Source of the DNA: Bacteroidota bacterium
GTDB taxonomy: Bacteria; Bacteroidota; Ignavibacteria; Ignavibacteriales; Melioribacteraceae
DNA length: 5,363 nt
Reading direction: 5' to 3'
NCBI GenBank assembly: GCA_023453125.1
Contig: JAEXUB010000127.1
Span: 1-5,363 of the forward strand
A model generated the notes under the pieces. It saw only the letters and a list, made by a program, of their open reading frames with translations, was not told the DNA's origin and searched no databases. Made by a program: the position numbers and the translations under genes. Shown one piece after another: positions 1 to 5,363 of the stretch (its first letter is position 1; each line of letters starts with the position of its first letter).

Positions 1-88
1 ATGTTGAAGGCAGGCCTGAATTGCGGAGCTGCCATTGGGAAAAAACAGTCGAAGAGAAAAGGAGCATAAAAAGTATAAGTCTTTTCAT
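1..88 (-). CDS. Secreted protein, N-terminal fragment (runs off the left edge)
   Basis: Only the first 29 codons are present, starting at the ATG complementary to 86-88 and still open at base 1. The peptide begins MKRLILFMLLFSSTVFSQWQ, then continues LRNSGLPST. This is a textbook Sec signal peptide: two basic residues, a hydrophobic core at about residues 4-16, and a likely signal peptidase I cut after VFS, leaving Gln as the mature N-terminus, as is common in Bacteroidota and relatives. A G-rich run (GGGGGA) ends four bases before the ATG and can act as ribosome binding site. The mature start (QWQLRNSGLPST) recalls secreted beta-propeller or sorting-domain proteins of Ignavibacteria, but that is impression only and the function cannot be assigned. 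It lies downstream of the toxin gene on the same strand, 94 bases away, so it is probably a separate unit. Confidence 0.72.
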   Translation of the reverse strand, partial: MKRLILFMLLFSSTVFSQWQLRNSGLPST

Positions 89-112
89 TGTTCCCCCATT
101 TAGTACCGGAAG

Positions 113-120
113 CAAATTAA
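113..120 (-). promoter_or_regulatory. Possible Bacteroidota-type -7 element for the secreted-protein gene
   Basis: On the minus strand the bases read TTAATTTG, matching seven of eight positions of the Bacteroidota -7 consensus TAnnTTTG. It lies 24 bases upstream of the start codon at 88. A T-rich tract lies further upstream, but I see no -33 TTTG at the usual distance. Weak evidence; any AT-rich leader could show this by chance. Confidence 0.22.
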
Positions 121-182
121 AATGGTAAAAAACAAAAAACAGTGCAAAAAATCATCTCTTTAAATTGGTTCAAATTTGAGCA

Positions 183-491
183 CTATCCTGAAGGAATAGA
201 GATTACGTCCGTTTTCCTTAAATCCTGGCAGAATTTTCTTACAGTAAGAATTATGATTCTCCCTTTCCCGGTTTTGTATATTATCCTGTATCCCGAAGCA
301 AATAATTCTCTTATCTCATCCCGGCCTGCTTCGGGTACAATTCTTCCCCTCCCCGGGAATTTATGAAGGGAATCTCCCTTTAAGAGAATGCTATTAATTG
401 TCTTGCGCGCGATATTAATATCCTCCGCAGCTAAATAATCAAAAATCTGTTCCAGCCTTTCAACAGCAAAAGGGGACCAGTAGATTTTCAC
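183..491 (-). CDS. RelE/ParE-family toxin of a type II toxin-antitoxin pair
   Basis: A 102-residue protein with the compact RelE/ParE fold pattern. It has an N-terminal strand (MKIYWSPFAVERL), two helices covering about residues 9-42, then basic strand segments with the family signature RELFASGYRIIY (61-72) and IIILTVRKF (79-87). RelE members cleave mRNA on the ribosome and ParE members poison DNA gyrase; the sequence alone does not settle which. The HxRR-like end of many relatives is here RKFCQDLRK. The start is GTG, preceded at 8 bases by AAAAAGG, which overlaps the last codons of the antitoxin gene. No in-frame ATG lies between the upstream in-frame stop (519-521) and this GTG. The gap to the antitoxin stop is 5 bases, as expected for a coupled pair. 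Confidence 0.88.
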   Translation of the reverse strand: MKIYWSPFAVERLEQIFDYLAAEDINIARKTINSILLKGDSLHKFPGRGRIVPEAGRDEIRELFASGYRIIYKTGKGRIIILTVRKFCQDLRKTDVISIPSG

Positions 492-496
492 ATCTA

Positions 497-769
497 TTAC
501 CTTTTTGAAAATTTTTTCTTAACCAGGGAATGAGGAACCGGGGCGCCTTTAGCAAGGGAATCTTCAGCATCCCTTATTTCCTGAAGAATCTCAATCTTTT
601 CCAGCATCGATTCATATTCCTCAACATCAATAAGAACGGCGGCGCTTTTGCCGTTCTGAGTAATTACCAGAGGCCTCCCTGTTTTATTTACCTGCTCAAT
701 ATAAAGAGAGACCTTCGAACGGAATTCCGACAGAGGCTTTATATCCTCTTTAAGTTTTATTCTCTGCAT
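497..769 (-). CDS. Phd/YefM-family antitoxin
   Basis: A 90-residue protein with the Phd/YefM antitoxin layout. The N-terminal DNA-binding part (about 9-58) contains IKPLSEFRSKV, then GRPLVITQNGKSAAVLID, then VEEYESML, all typical of the family. The C-terminal tail (about 59-90) is charged and helical (ILQEIRDAEDSLAKG), and is the part expected to wrap and neutralise the toxin. Family members repress their own operon, alone and more strongly with the toxin. The gene is first in the pair, with the toxin starting 5 bases after its stop. The ATG lacks a clear Shine-Dalgarno sequence and sits in an AT-rich leader, as is common in Bacteroidota-type genomes. The leader holds stacked inverted repeats that could be the operator. 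Confidence 0.9.
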   Translation of the reverse strand: MQRIKLKEDIKPLSEFRSKVSLYIEQVNKTGRPLVITQNGKSAAVLIDVEEYESMLEKIEILQEIRDAEDSLAKGAPVPHSLVKKKFSKR

Positions 770-773
770 TTTA

Positions 774-812
774 CATATTATTTAGTACATAATATTGTAC
801 AAAATTTTGTCC
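774..812 (-). promoter_or_regulatory. Candidate toxin-antitoxin operator and promoter: overlapping inverted repeats
   Basis: The leader just upstream of the antitoxin start contains three overlapping dyads. Bases 775-781 and 789-795 form a perfect 7-bp inverted repeat (ATATTAT/ATAATAT). Bases 785-800 (GTACATAATATTGTAC) are paired at six of eight positions. Bases 797-812 (GTACAAAATTTTGTCC) are paired at seven of eight. The GTAC-type half sites therefore recur every 12 bases. Phd/YefM antitoxins bind such palindromes over their own promoter, so this is the natural operator candidate. TGGACA- and TAATAT-like hexamers are present on the minus strand, but no well-spaced promoter pair is convincing. 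Confidence 0.45.
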
Positions 813-823
813 ATATAAGCAAC

Positions 824-860
824 AAAAAAAATCCCGGACCGCAAAGGGCAATCCGGGACT
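824..860 (-). terminator. Rho-independent terminator of pruA
   Basis: Read on the minus strand, TCCCGGA (858-852) pairs perfectly with TCCGGGA (838-832). The stem is extended inward by two G-T pairs and two G-C pairs, leaving a 5-base loop, and is followed at once by eight T (831-824). It starts about 27 bases after the pruA stop codon. This is a strong intrinsic terminator for transcription leaving pruA, and it insulates the toxin-antitoxin operon just downstream. Confidence 0.9.
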
Positions 861-886
861 CAATCTTAATGCAAACCGGGAAGGAA

Positions 887-2524
887 TTATTTATCCCCCA
901 TAAACGGGTAGGTAAAATCCTTTCTCGGAACAAAGCTTTCCTTAATTGTCCTTGGTGATACCCATCTGACCAGGTTAAGGAAACTGCCGGCTTTATCATT
1001 TGTACCGCTGCCGCGCGCGCCTCCGAAAGGCTGCTGCCCTACAACTGCGCCTGTCGGCTTGTCGTTAATATAAAAATTGCCTGCCGAGTGCTTTAGAATT
1101 CTGTCGGCTGTTACAATTGCCTCTCTGTCCTGAGCAAATATTGCACCGGTTAATGCATAGGGAGAAGTCTCATCGCAAAGCTTTAAGGTTTCTTCAAACT
1201 TCTCATCTTCATAAACATATACGGTAAGAACCGGCCCGAAAATTTCCTCTTCCATTGTCTTGAATTTCGGATTGGTTGTAACAATAACGGTTGGATTAAC
1301 ATAGTAACCCTTAGTTGAGTTATATTTTCCACCAACCACAATTTCGGCCTCGCTTGAATTCTTTGCATACTCAATATAACTTACAATGTTATCGAAGGAT
1401 TTCTTATCGATAACCGCATTATTATAGTTGCTGAAATCGGTAGGTTCCCCTGTCTTAAGGGCCTTTAATTCGGTAACGAGATATTCTTTTAATTCCGGCC
1501 AGATGGATTTAGGAATATATGCGCGGGAGGCGGCGGAACATTTCTGCCCCTGATACTCGAACGCTCCCTGAATAAGCGCTACACCTAATCCCCTTACATT
1601 TGCCGATGAATGGGCAAATACAAAATCCTTACCCCCTGTCTCACCGACAATGCGCGGATAGGAAATGAACTTATTGAGGTTCTTTGAAATATCCTGCCAG
1701 AGGCTCTGGAATACTCCTGTGCTTCCGGTAAAATGAAGCCCCGCAAAATGTTTGCTCTCGAACATCACCTTGCTTATAACCGAGCCGCTTCCGGGAAGGA
1801 AATTTATTACTCCTTTAGGAAGCCCGGCTGCTTCGAGAAGCTTGATTATATAATATGCCGAGTAAACGCTTGTGGATGCCGGTTTTAGAATTGATACGTT
1901 CCCTACAATTGCCGGCGCGCCCGGTAGGTTTGCGTTGAATGTGGTAAAATTAAATGGCGCAATTGCATAAACAAACCCTTCAAGGGGATGGTATTCCATT
2001 CTGTTCCACATTCCGTGAGGAGAATGAGGCGGCTGTTCCTGATAAATTTTATTAGCGTAATAAACATTAAAACGGAAGAAATCGGCAGTCTCGCAGGCGG
2101 CGGCTATTTCCGCCTGATGAACATTTTTGCTCTGCCCAAGCATTGTAGCTGCATTAATTGTATAGCGCCAGTCGGTTAATGTAATTAAATCGGCAGCGCG
2201 CAAGAATATTGCAACCCTGTCCTGCCATTCCATAGCCGACCAGGTTTTCCAGGCTTCCATCGCGGATTCAATTGCCATTTTGGCTTCCTTCTCGCCCGCC
2301 TTATGGAATTTGCCGAGAACATGTTTATGATTATGGGGCATAACAATATCTTCGGTATCCCCGGTCCTTATTTCTTTTCCGCCGATAATAATCGGAATAT
2401 CAATAACCTGATTCTGCATTTCAGCCAGTTTAGCCTTTAAGAGTTCCCTTTCCTGAGAACCGGGGGCATAGGTTCTAACCGGTTCGTTTTCAGGAAGCGG
2501 GTGATGAAATACTGCGTTTGCCAT
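887..2524 (-). CDS. pruA: L-glutamate gamma-semialdehyde (1-pyrroline-5-carboxylate) dehydrogenase
   Basis: A 545-residue aldehyde dehydrogenase that oxidises glutamate semialdehyde, the open form of P5C, to glutamate with NAD+. This is the second step of proline degradation in the cytoplasm. It looks like the stand-alone ALDH4A1 type, not the bifunctional PutA. The N-terminus has the family phrase NEPVRTYAPGSQER (13-26). Seen motifs include APFNFTTFN (189-197) with the oxyanion Asn192, LKPAS (213-217), the NAD-binding FTGSTG (265-270), the general base Glu295 in VGETGGKD, the catalytic Cys329 in YQGQKCSAASR, and EIFGP (427-431). The C-terminus has NFYINDKPTGAVVGQQPFGG (483-502), characteristic of this subfamily. 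All key residues are intact and the length is normal. AGGA sits about 7 bases before the ATG. A 203-base gap separates it from lepB and a terminator follows it, so it is probably monocistronic. No proline dehydrogenase gene lies in the window. Confidence 0.97.
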   Translation of the reverse strand: MANAVFHHPLPENEPVRTYAPGSQERELLKAKLAEMQNQVIDIPIIIGGKEIRTGDTEDIVMPHNHKHVLGKFHKAGEKEAKMAIESAMEAWKTWSAMEWQDRVAIFLRAADLITLTDWRYTINAATMLGQSKNVHQAEIAAACETADFFRFNVYYANKIYQEQPPHSPHGMWNRMEYHPLEGFVYAIAPFNFTTFNANLPGAPAIVGNVSILKPASTSVYSAYYIIKLLEAAGLPKGVINFLPGSGSVISKVMFESKHFAGLHFTGSTGVFQSLWQDISKNLNKFISYPRIVGETGGKDFVFAHSSANVRGLGVALIQGAFEYQGQKCSAASRAYIPKSIWPELKEYLVTELKALKTGEPTDFSNYNNAVIDKKSFDNIVSYIEYAKNSSEAEIVVGGKYNSTKGYYVNPTVIVTTNPKFKTMEEEIFGPVLTVYVYEDEKFEETLKLCDETSPYALTGAIFAQDREAIVTADRILKHSAGNFYINDKPTGAVVGQQPFGGARGSGTNDKAGSFLNLVRWVSPRTIKESFVPRKDFTYPFMGDK

Positions 2525-2688
2525 GATTTTATCCTGTGTTTTTTGTTAAAATTCTTAATACTTTACATATATAACACAAAATGTCCGCTTTTAATTCCCC
2601 CCGGCAGACGGTTACTGATTATAGAGAAATAATTTGTTTTTGGGTTAAAATAGGAGAAAATATTGCTTATGCGGGATATTTTACCGAT

Positions 2689-2716
2689 TTCTGCCGTTCT
2701 AATTTGAACGGCAGAA
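2689..2716 (-). terminator. Hairpin after lepB: possible terminator or mRNA 3'-end structure
   Basis: TTCTGCCGTTC (2689-2699) and GAACGGCAGAA (2706-2716) form a perfect 11-bp inverted repeat around a 6-base loop, beginning 11 bases past the lepB stop codon. Neither strand has a T-run after the stem, so it is not a standard intrinsic terminator. Its position suggests a transcript end, an RNA-stabilising structure or, less likely, a protein-binding dyad upstream of pruA. Confidence 0.5.
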
Positions 2717-2727
2717 CCGAATAAAAT

Positions 2728-3615
2728 TTAGCTAACGATTTTTAAGAATCTTTCGAGGCGGATTGATTTGATAAGTTCGAAGAAACTGCTGAATGGGATA
2801 TCGCTATTCCAGGACCAGTATATGAACAACGGTTTTCCTACAATATTGCGGCGGGGTACAAATCCCCAGTAACGGCTGTCCAGGCTGTTATCCCTGTTAT
2901 CTCCCATCAGGAAATAATAATCATCCTTAACAGTGTAGGAAGAAGATTCTGTTCCGTCAATAAAAATTTTACCGTTCTTAATTTCAACAGCATCTTTTCC
3001 GAATTCCCTGTTAATAAAAGTTTCCCATTCTTCTATATTTTCAGATGAAAGGTTTATAACCTCATTTTTCTTAGGAACAACAACCGGTCCGTAGTTATCT
3101 GAATTGAATCCGCTCCCCTTTGGAAAGATATCCTCCTCGGCAAATCCGCGCGGCTTGGTGCCGGGGGACATATAATTGATATGCGGTGGAATCGGAAGTT
3201 GTTTTCCGTTAACAAAAATAACTCTGTTAATTACCTCAAGGGTATCTCCCGGTTCGGCAACACATCTTTTAACCCAGCTTTCAATCTTATCATACTCAAT
3301 CTGGTCTCTGTACCCGGGGAAGATGAATACTGTTATATCCCCCTTTTTGGGAGCCCCCCATTCAAGAAGCCTAACGTGGGGAAGCGCAATATCGGTAAAA
3401 GGAATGTAGCGGGGAGTTGTAAGATCGAAAGCCAGCTTATTAATTATAAGCCGGTCCCCCGTCATTATAGTAGTCTCCATAGAAGGAGTTGGAACCAGAG
3501 AACCCTGCACAAGAGAGCCTGTTACCAGAAAGAGAATTAATGCCATTATGCCATACTCTTTCAGATAATGCTTAATTTTTTCGCGGGTAAAAAAGGATTT
3601 GCTTTTTTTGCTCAT
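2728..3615 (-). CDS. lepB: Signal peptidase I
   Basis: A 295-residue membrane-anchored serine protease of the S26 family that removes signal peptides from exported proteins outside the inner membrane. After a basic N-terminus (1-21) comes one membrane segment (about 22-39). The conserved boxes follow in order: the catalytic Ser45 in PTPSME (box B), GDRLIINK (53-60, box C), the general base Lys116 in VKRCVAEPGD (box D), and GDNRDNSLDSRYWGFVP (238-254, box E). The Ser/Lys dyad is intact. Between boxes D and E lies a roughly 115-residue region with a second-domain insertion, longer than in Gram-positive SipS types and typical of Gram-negative forms. The ATG has a modest AGG about 8 bases upstream. 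It follows the Rrf2 gene after 89 bases, so it may be read from its own promoter, through from the SUF operon, or both. Confidence 0.96.
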   Translation of the reverse strand: MSKKSKSFFTREKIKHYLKEYGIMALILFLVTGSLVQGSLVPTPSMETTIMTGDRLIINKLAFDLTTPRYIPFTDIALPHVRLLEWGAPKKGDITVFIFPGYRDQIEYDKIESWVKRCVAEPGDTLEVINRVIFVNGKQLPIPPHINYMSPGTKPRGFAEEDIFPKGSGFNSDNYGPVVVPKKNEVINLSSENIEEWETFINREFGKDAVEIKNGKIFIDGTESSSYTVKDDYYFLMGDNRDNSLDSRYWGFVPRRNIVGKPLFIYWSWNSDIPFSSFFELIKSIRLERFLKIVS

Positions 3616-3649
3616 TTAATTGCCTGCATCAATATAATATTTACTCACT

Positions 3650-3655
3650 ATTATA
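3650..3655 (-). promoter_or_regulatory. Possible -10 box (TATAAT) for lepB
   Basis: The minus strand carries a perfect TATAAT ending 35 bases upstream of the lepB ATG, which would give a leader of about 28 bases. No convincing -35 hexamer is found at 16-18 bases; a TTTACG lies too far away, at 23 bases. This is tentative support for transcription of lepB apart from the SUF genes. Confidence 0.3.
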
Positions 3656-3704
3656 GACGTACAGGTAGGAAAATGTTCCGTAAAAAAGAGGGAGTTAATA
3701 AAAA

Positions 3705-4175
3705 TCAGGTACCGGTTTCCTGTTTTACCGGAATGTTGAAAGCCTCGAAAAGGGAGTTTTCCGATACGAGCAGGTCCTTTAGAGTCATTTTGCTTATTGA
3801 AGCATCAATTGCATCCTGAATAATCCGCCATAACGAACGCACAGAGCAGTCGATGCTGTTTGTGCAAAGGTCAAATACTCCCTTATGCTCTTTGCAGAAG
3901 GAGTCATCATACAATTTACCCCCAAGAGCCGTAAGGACATCCTGAATAAGAATATCTTCAGGGGGCCTCGAAAGTGTATAACCTCCGATCTGCCCCCTGG
4001 AACTTTCAAGAAAGCCGCCAAGCCTCAAAGCGCGCAGAATTTTTCCTGCATTATGCTGCGAAATTCCCTCTGCATTGCTGATCTCCGGAATAGTGAGGGA
4101 CTTTTCCACATGGTAGAATTTAGCAATCCTGATTAGGCATCTGATACCGTATTCTTCCAGCGCGCTGAACTTCAT
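3705..4175 (-). CDS. Rrf2-family transcriptional regulator with Fe-S-type cysteines
   Basis: A 156-residue winged-helix regulator of the Rrf2 family (IscR, NsrR and relatives). The N-terminus MKFSALEEYGIRCLIRIA is the family opening, followed by the recognition helix region ISQHNAGKILRALRLGGFLES (38-58) and the wing GQIGGYTLSRP (61-71). A cysteine loop follows, with Cys94, Cys104 and Cys110, then SVRSLW. IscR ligates a [2Fe-2S] cluster with three cysteines in the equivalent loop; here the spacing is C-x9-C-x5-C, with His97 nearby. By analogy it would sense cluster supply or oxidative stress and control the SUF genes. It starts 18 bases after the bacilliredoxin stop, with GGAAGGGA before the ATG, so it appears to be the distal gene of the operon it may regulate. 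Cluster binding is inferred from spacing only. Confidence 0.9.
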   Translation of the reverse strand: MKFSALEEYGIRCLIRIAKFYHVEKSLTIPEISNAEGISQHNAGKILRALRLGGFLESSRGQIGGYTLSRPPEDILIQDVLTALGGKLYDDSFCKEHKGVFDLCTNSIDCSVRSLWRIIQDAIDASISKMTLKDLLVSENSLFEAFNIPVKQETGT

Positions 4176-4193
4176 TGCTTCCCTTCCATTTTT

Positions 4194-4724
4194 TTAATTC
4201 ATTGAATAATCGTGGCCGCAGACTTTCTGATGAATCATCTGCGCGTATTTTTCCGCCGGAATTGAGGGGCCTTTACGGGAACAGTGTGTATTGAATACAT
4301 TCATTAGCTCTGCCGCAATATCTTCCGGCGCATAACCTTCGATATTAAGGCGCGGCATAAAATAAAGTAATTGGCCGTTTTTAAAGAGAGCCATACATGG
4401 GGATGAAGGGGGAAATGAAGCAAGATATTTTTCGCGGAGCAGTTCTATTGTCTCTCTCTCCTGTCCGGCAAATGCCGTTATTAAACGGTCCGGTATAATG
4501 TTATTCTGCAGAGCGAGTGATACACCGGGGCGGGCTCCTCCGGCCGCGCATCCGCAAACCGAATTTACGACCATCAACACAGTCTGATCATTCTTTGCAG
4601 AAAGTATTTCGTCAAGAAGTTCGGGGGAATCAACTTCCTCGAATCCTACGAAGAAGAGTTCCTCCTTTAGAGGCTGTACCTGTATGGGATCGTATACAGG
4701 GGGTTTTTTATTTATGTTGCTCAT
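4194..4724 (-). CDS. BrxA/BrxB-family bacilliredoxin (YphP/YqiW, DUF1094)
   Basis: A 176-residue thioredoxin-fold protein. The diagnostic motif is VVNSVCGCAAGGARP (52-66), with the CGC active-site pair Cys57 and Cys59. Further family blocks are ITAFAGQE (82-89), PPSSPCMALFKNG (105-117), PRLNIEGY (124-131) and the FNTHC end block (144-148). In Bacillus these proteins remove bacillithiol from S-bacillithiolated proteins; a thiol repair role is expected here. The Bacillus protein stops near the FxxHC block, while this one adds about 28 residues containing SRKGPSIPAEKY and one more cysteine, Cys169, in VCGHD. AAAGGA lies 7 bases before the ATG. The position between sufT and the Rrf2 gene suggests a link to Fe-S assembly under thiol stress. 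Use of bacillithiol by this organism is not shown by the window. Confidence 0.93.
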   Translation of the reverse strand: MSNINKKPPVYDPIQVQPLKEELFFVGFEEVDSPELLDEILSAKNDQTVLMVVNSVCGCAAGGARPGVSLALQNNIIPDRLITAFAGQERETIELLREKYLASFPPSSPCMALFKNGQLLYFMPRLNIEGYAPEDIAAELMNVFNTHCSRKGPSIPAEKYAQMIHQKVCGHDYSMN

Positions 4725-4744
4725 ATATTATTCCTTTCTGATAT

Positions 4745-4769
4745 TCATCGGCATTCCAAGATCCGATGA
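4745..4769 (-). other. Hairpin between sufT and the bacilliredoxin gene
   Basis: TCATCGG (4745-4751) and CCGATGA (4763-4769) form a perfect 7-bp inverted repeat with an 11-base loop, filling about half of the 49-base gap. No T-run follows on the minus strand, so it is unlikely to stop transcription. It may be an RNA processing or stability element that sets relative expression within the operon, or may have no role. Confidence 0.4.
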
Positions 4770-4773
4770 TAAT

Positions 4774-5088
4774 TTAAAATAATCCTAGTTGAAGCTTTGC
4801 TTCCTCCGTCATCATATCCATATTCCAGGTCGGTTCCCAGACCAGGTCCACATAAACATCCTTAACCTGCTTTATGCCCTTCACTTTTTCTTTAACTTCC
4901 CCCGGAAGACTTCCTGCAACGGGGCACGCCGGGGATGTTAGTGTCATCTTTATATATACATTCGCGTCATCGTCAACCTTTAAATCGTAAATAAGCCCGA
5001 GCTCGTAAATATCTACCGGTATTTCAGGATCGAAACAGCTCTTAAGAACTGAAATTACCGACTGCTCAATCATTCCTTTATCTTTCAT
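4774..5088 (-). CDS. sufT: SUF-system Fe-S assembly protein, SufT-like (DUF59/MIP18)
   Basis: A 104-residue single-domain DUF59/MIP18 protein, the family that helps insert or mature iron-sulfur clusters in target proteins. Seen motifs are FDPEIPVDIYELGLIYDL (19-36), then MTLTSPACPVAGSLPGEV (48-65) with the conserved Cys55, then VYVDLVWEPTW (78-88) and the end block DMMTEEAKLQLGLF (91-104). This form with the WEP/W and DMM-EAK-LG blocks is the one found beside sufS in Bacteroidota-like SUF operons. The length is complete for the stand-alone type. The start lies 11 bases after the sufS stop, and the stop codon TAA forms part of the TAAGGA ribosome binding site, so translation of the two is probably coupled. 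The name sufT is applied by family and context; exact biochemical function is not proven by sequence. Confidence 0.93.
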   Translation of the reverse strand: MKDKGMIEQSVISVLKSCFDPEIPVDIYELGLIYDLKVDDDANVYIKMTLTSPACPVAGSLPGEVKEKVKGIKQVKDVYVDLVWEPTWNMDMMTEEAKLQLGLF

Positions 5089-5099
5089 TACCTTTTTCC

Positions 5100-5363
5100 T
5101 TAACTGAACATTTTAATTACTTTTCTTAACGAAGCGGCAAGAATGTCTACTTCTTCCATTGTATTGTAAAAAGTGAAAGAGGCGCGGGCAGTTGCAGGCA
5201 CATTAAAGCGGTGCATTACAGGCTGGGCGCAGTGATGCCCTGTCCGTATCGCCACTCCGTCTGTATCGATAATTGTACCGATATCGTACGGATGAATTCC
5301 GTCTATCACAAAAGAAATAACAGATGCCTTTTCTTTTGCGGTGCCGATGATTCTAAGTCCCTT
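5100..5363 (-). CDS. sufS: Cysteine desulfurase SufS, C-terminal fragment (runs off the right edge)
   Basis: The last 87 residues of a pyridoxal-phosphate cysteine desulfurase; the frame is open to base 5363, so the true start lies outside the window. The full enzyme takes sulfur from cysteine, holds it as a persulfide on a catalytic cysteine and passes it to the SUF scaffold. The fragment has HPYDIGTIIDTDGVAIRTGH followed by HCAQP, aligning with the E. coli SufS active-site segment RTGHHCAMP. The persulfide cysteine is therefore encoded at 5229-5231. Next come FNVPATARASFTFYNTMEEV and the closing helix, ending in KMFS. The RTGHHC form marks group II (SufS/CsdA), not IscS/NifS. A GTG at 5307-5309 inside the fragment is only an internal valine codon. 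Confidence 0.95.
   Translation of the reverse strand, partial: KGLRIIGTAKEKASVISFVIDGIHPYDIGTIIDTDGVAIRTGHHCAQPVMHRFNVPATARASFTFYNTMEEVDILAASLRKVIKMFS

Noticed and set aside
1..69. An open plus-strand frame from base 1 to a TAA at 67-69, which could be the tail of a gene.
   Set aside because: The 22-residue product has no recognisable pattern, while the opposite strand has a clear start codon, ribosome binding site and signal peptide over the same bases.
160..182. Weak AT-rich dyad after the toxin stop, followed by T-rich sequence on the minus strand.
   Set aside because: The pairing is broken by mismatches and bulges and is too AT-rich to call as a terminator.
142..366. A 74-codon plus-strand open frame.
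   Set aside because: It is antisense to the toxin gene and has no recognisable product.
530..958. A 142-codon plus-strand open frame.
   Set aside because: It lies antisense across the antitoxin gene, its leader and the pruA terminator, and its product resembles nothing; it is a shadow of the real genes.
778..999. A minus-strand frame overlapping the end of pruA and the toxin-antitoxin leader.
   Set aside because: It runs through the terminator hairpin and T-run and is out of frame with pruA; no sign that it is coding.
2540..2660. TATAAT and TTTTGTG-like elements upstream of pruA as a promoter.
   Set aside because: No pair of hexamers has correct spacing in either the sigma-70 or the Bacteroidota pattern, so no site can be chosen.
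3181..3540. A 119-codon plus-strand open frame.
   Set aside because: It is fully antisense to lepB, whose catalytic motifs are intact; the product shows no domain pattern.
3667..3678. GGAAAATGTTCC short dyad between the Rrf2 gene and lepB, considered as an Rrf2 binding site.
   Set aside because: Only a 4-bp stem and no match to a known Rrf2 or IscR site that I can support.

Overview
The window is a moderately AT-rich bacterial chromosome segment in which every supported gene lies on the minus strand, so it reads right to left. The proteins resemble those of the Bacteroidota/Chlorobi/Ignavibacteria group. The signs are an ALDH4-type stand-alone P5C dehydrogenase, a SUF gene order of sufS, DUF59 protein, bacilliredoxin and Rrf2 regulator, and a short secreted N-terminus with Gln straight after the signal peptide. 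I lean towards an Ignavibacteria-like organism, but this is inference from protein style, not from a marker gene.

Right end (5363 to 3705): the 3' end of an iron-sulfur cluster assembly operon. It holds the C-terminal part of the cysteine desulfurase SufS (cut by the window edge), a SufT-like DUF59/MIP18 protein, a BrxA/BrxB-family bacilliredoxin with its CGC motif, and an Rrf2-family regulator with three cysteines placed as in cluster-binding members. Gaps of 11, 49 and 18 bases and Shine-Dalgarno-like sites before each start suggest one transcript. SufS supplies sulfur, SufT helps cluster maturation, the bacilliredoxin would repair oxidised thiols, and the Rrf2 protein could feed cluster status back to transcription.

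Middle (3655 to 2689): the type I signal peptidase gene lepB, with a possible promoter of its own and an 11-bp perfect inverted repeat just after its stop. Next (2524 to 824) is pruA, the second enzyme of proline degradation, ending in a clear intrinsic terminator.

Left end (812 to 1): a type II toxin-antitoxin operon (Phd/YefM-like antitoxin, then RelE/ParE-like toxin). An AT-rich leader carries stacked inverted repeats that look like an autoregulatory operator. Beyond it, the first 29 codons of a secreted-protein gene run off the left edge.

No RNA gene, CRISPR array, insertion sequence or prophage part was seen, and no gene-free stretch exceeds 300 bases. Most of the window is ordinary housekeeping DNA. 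The best leads are the toxin-antitoxin control region, the toxin's unusual start, and the bacilliredoxin and Rrf2 genes inside the SUF operon.
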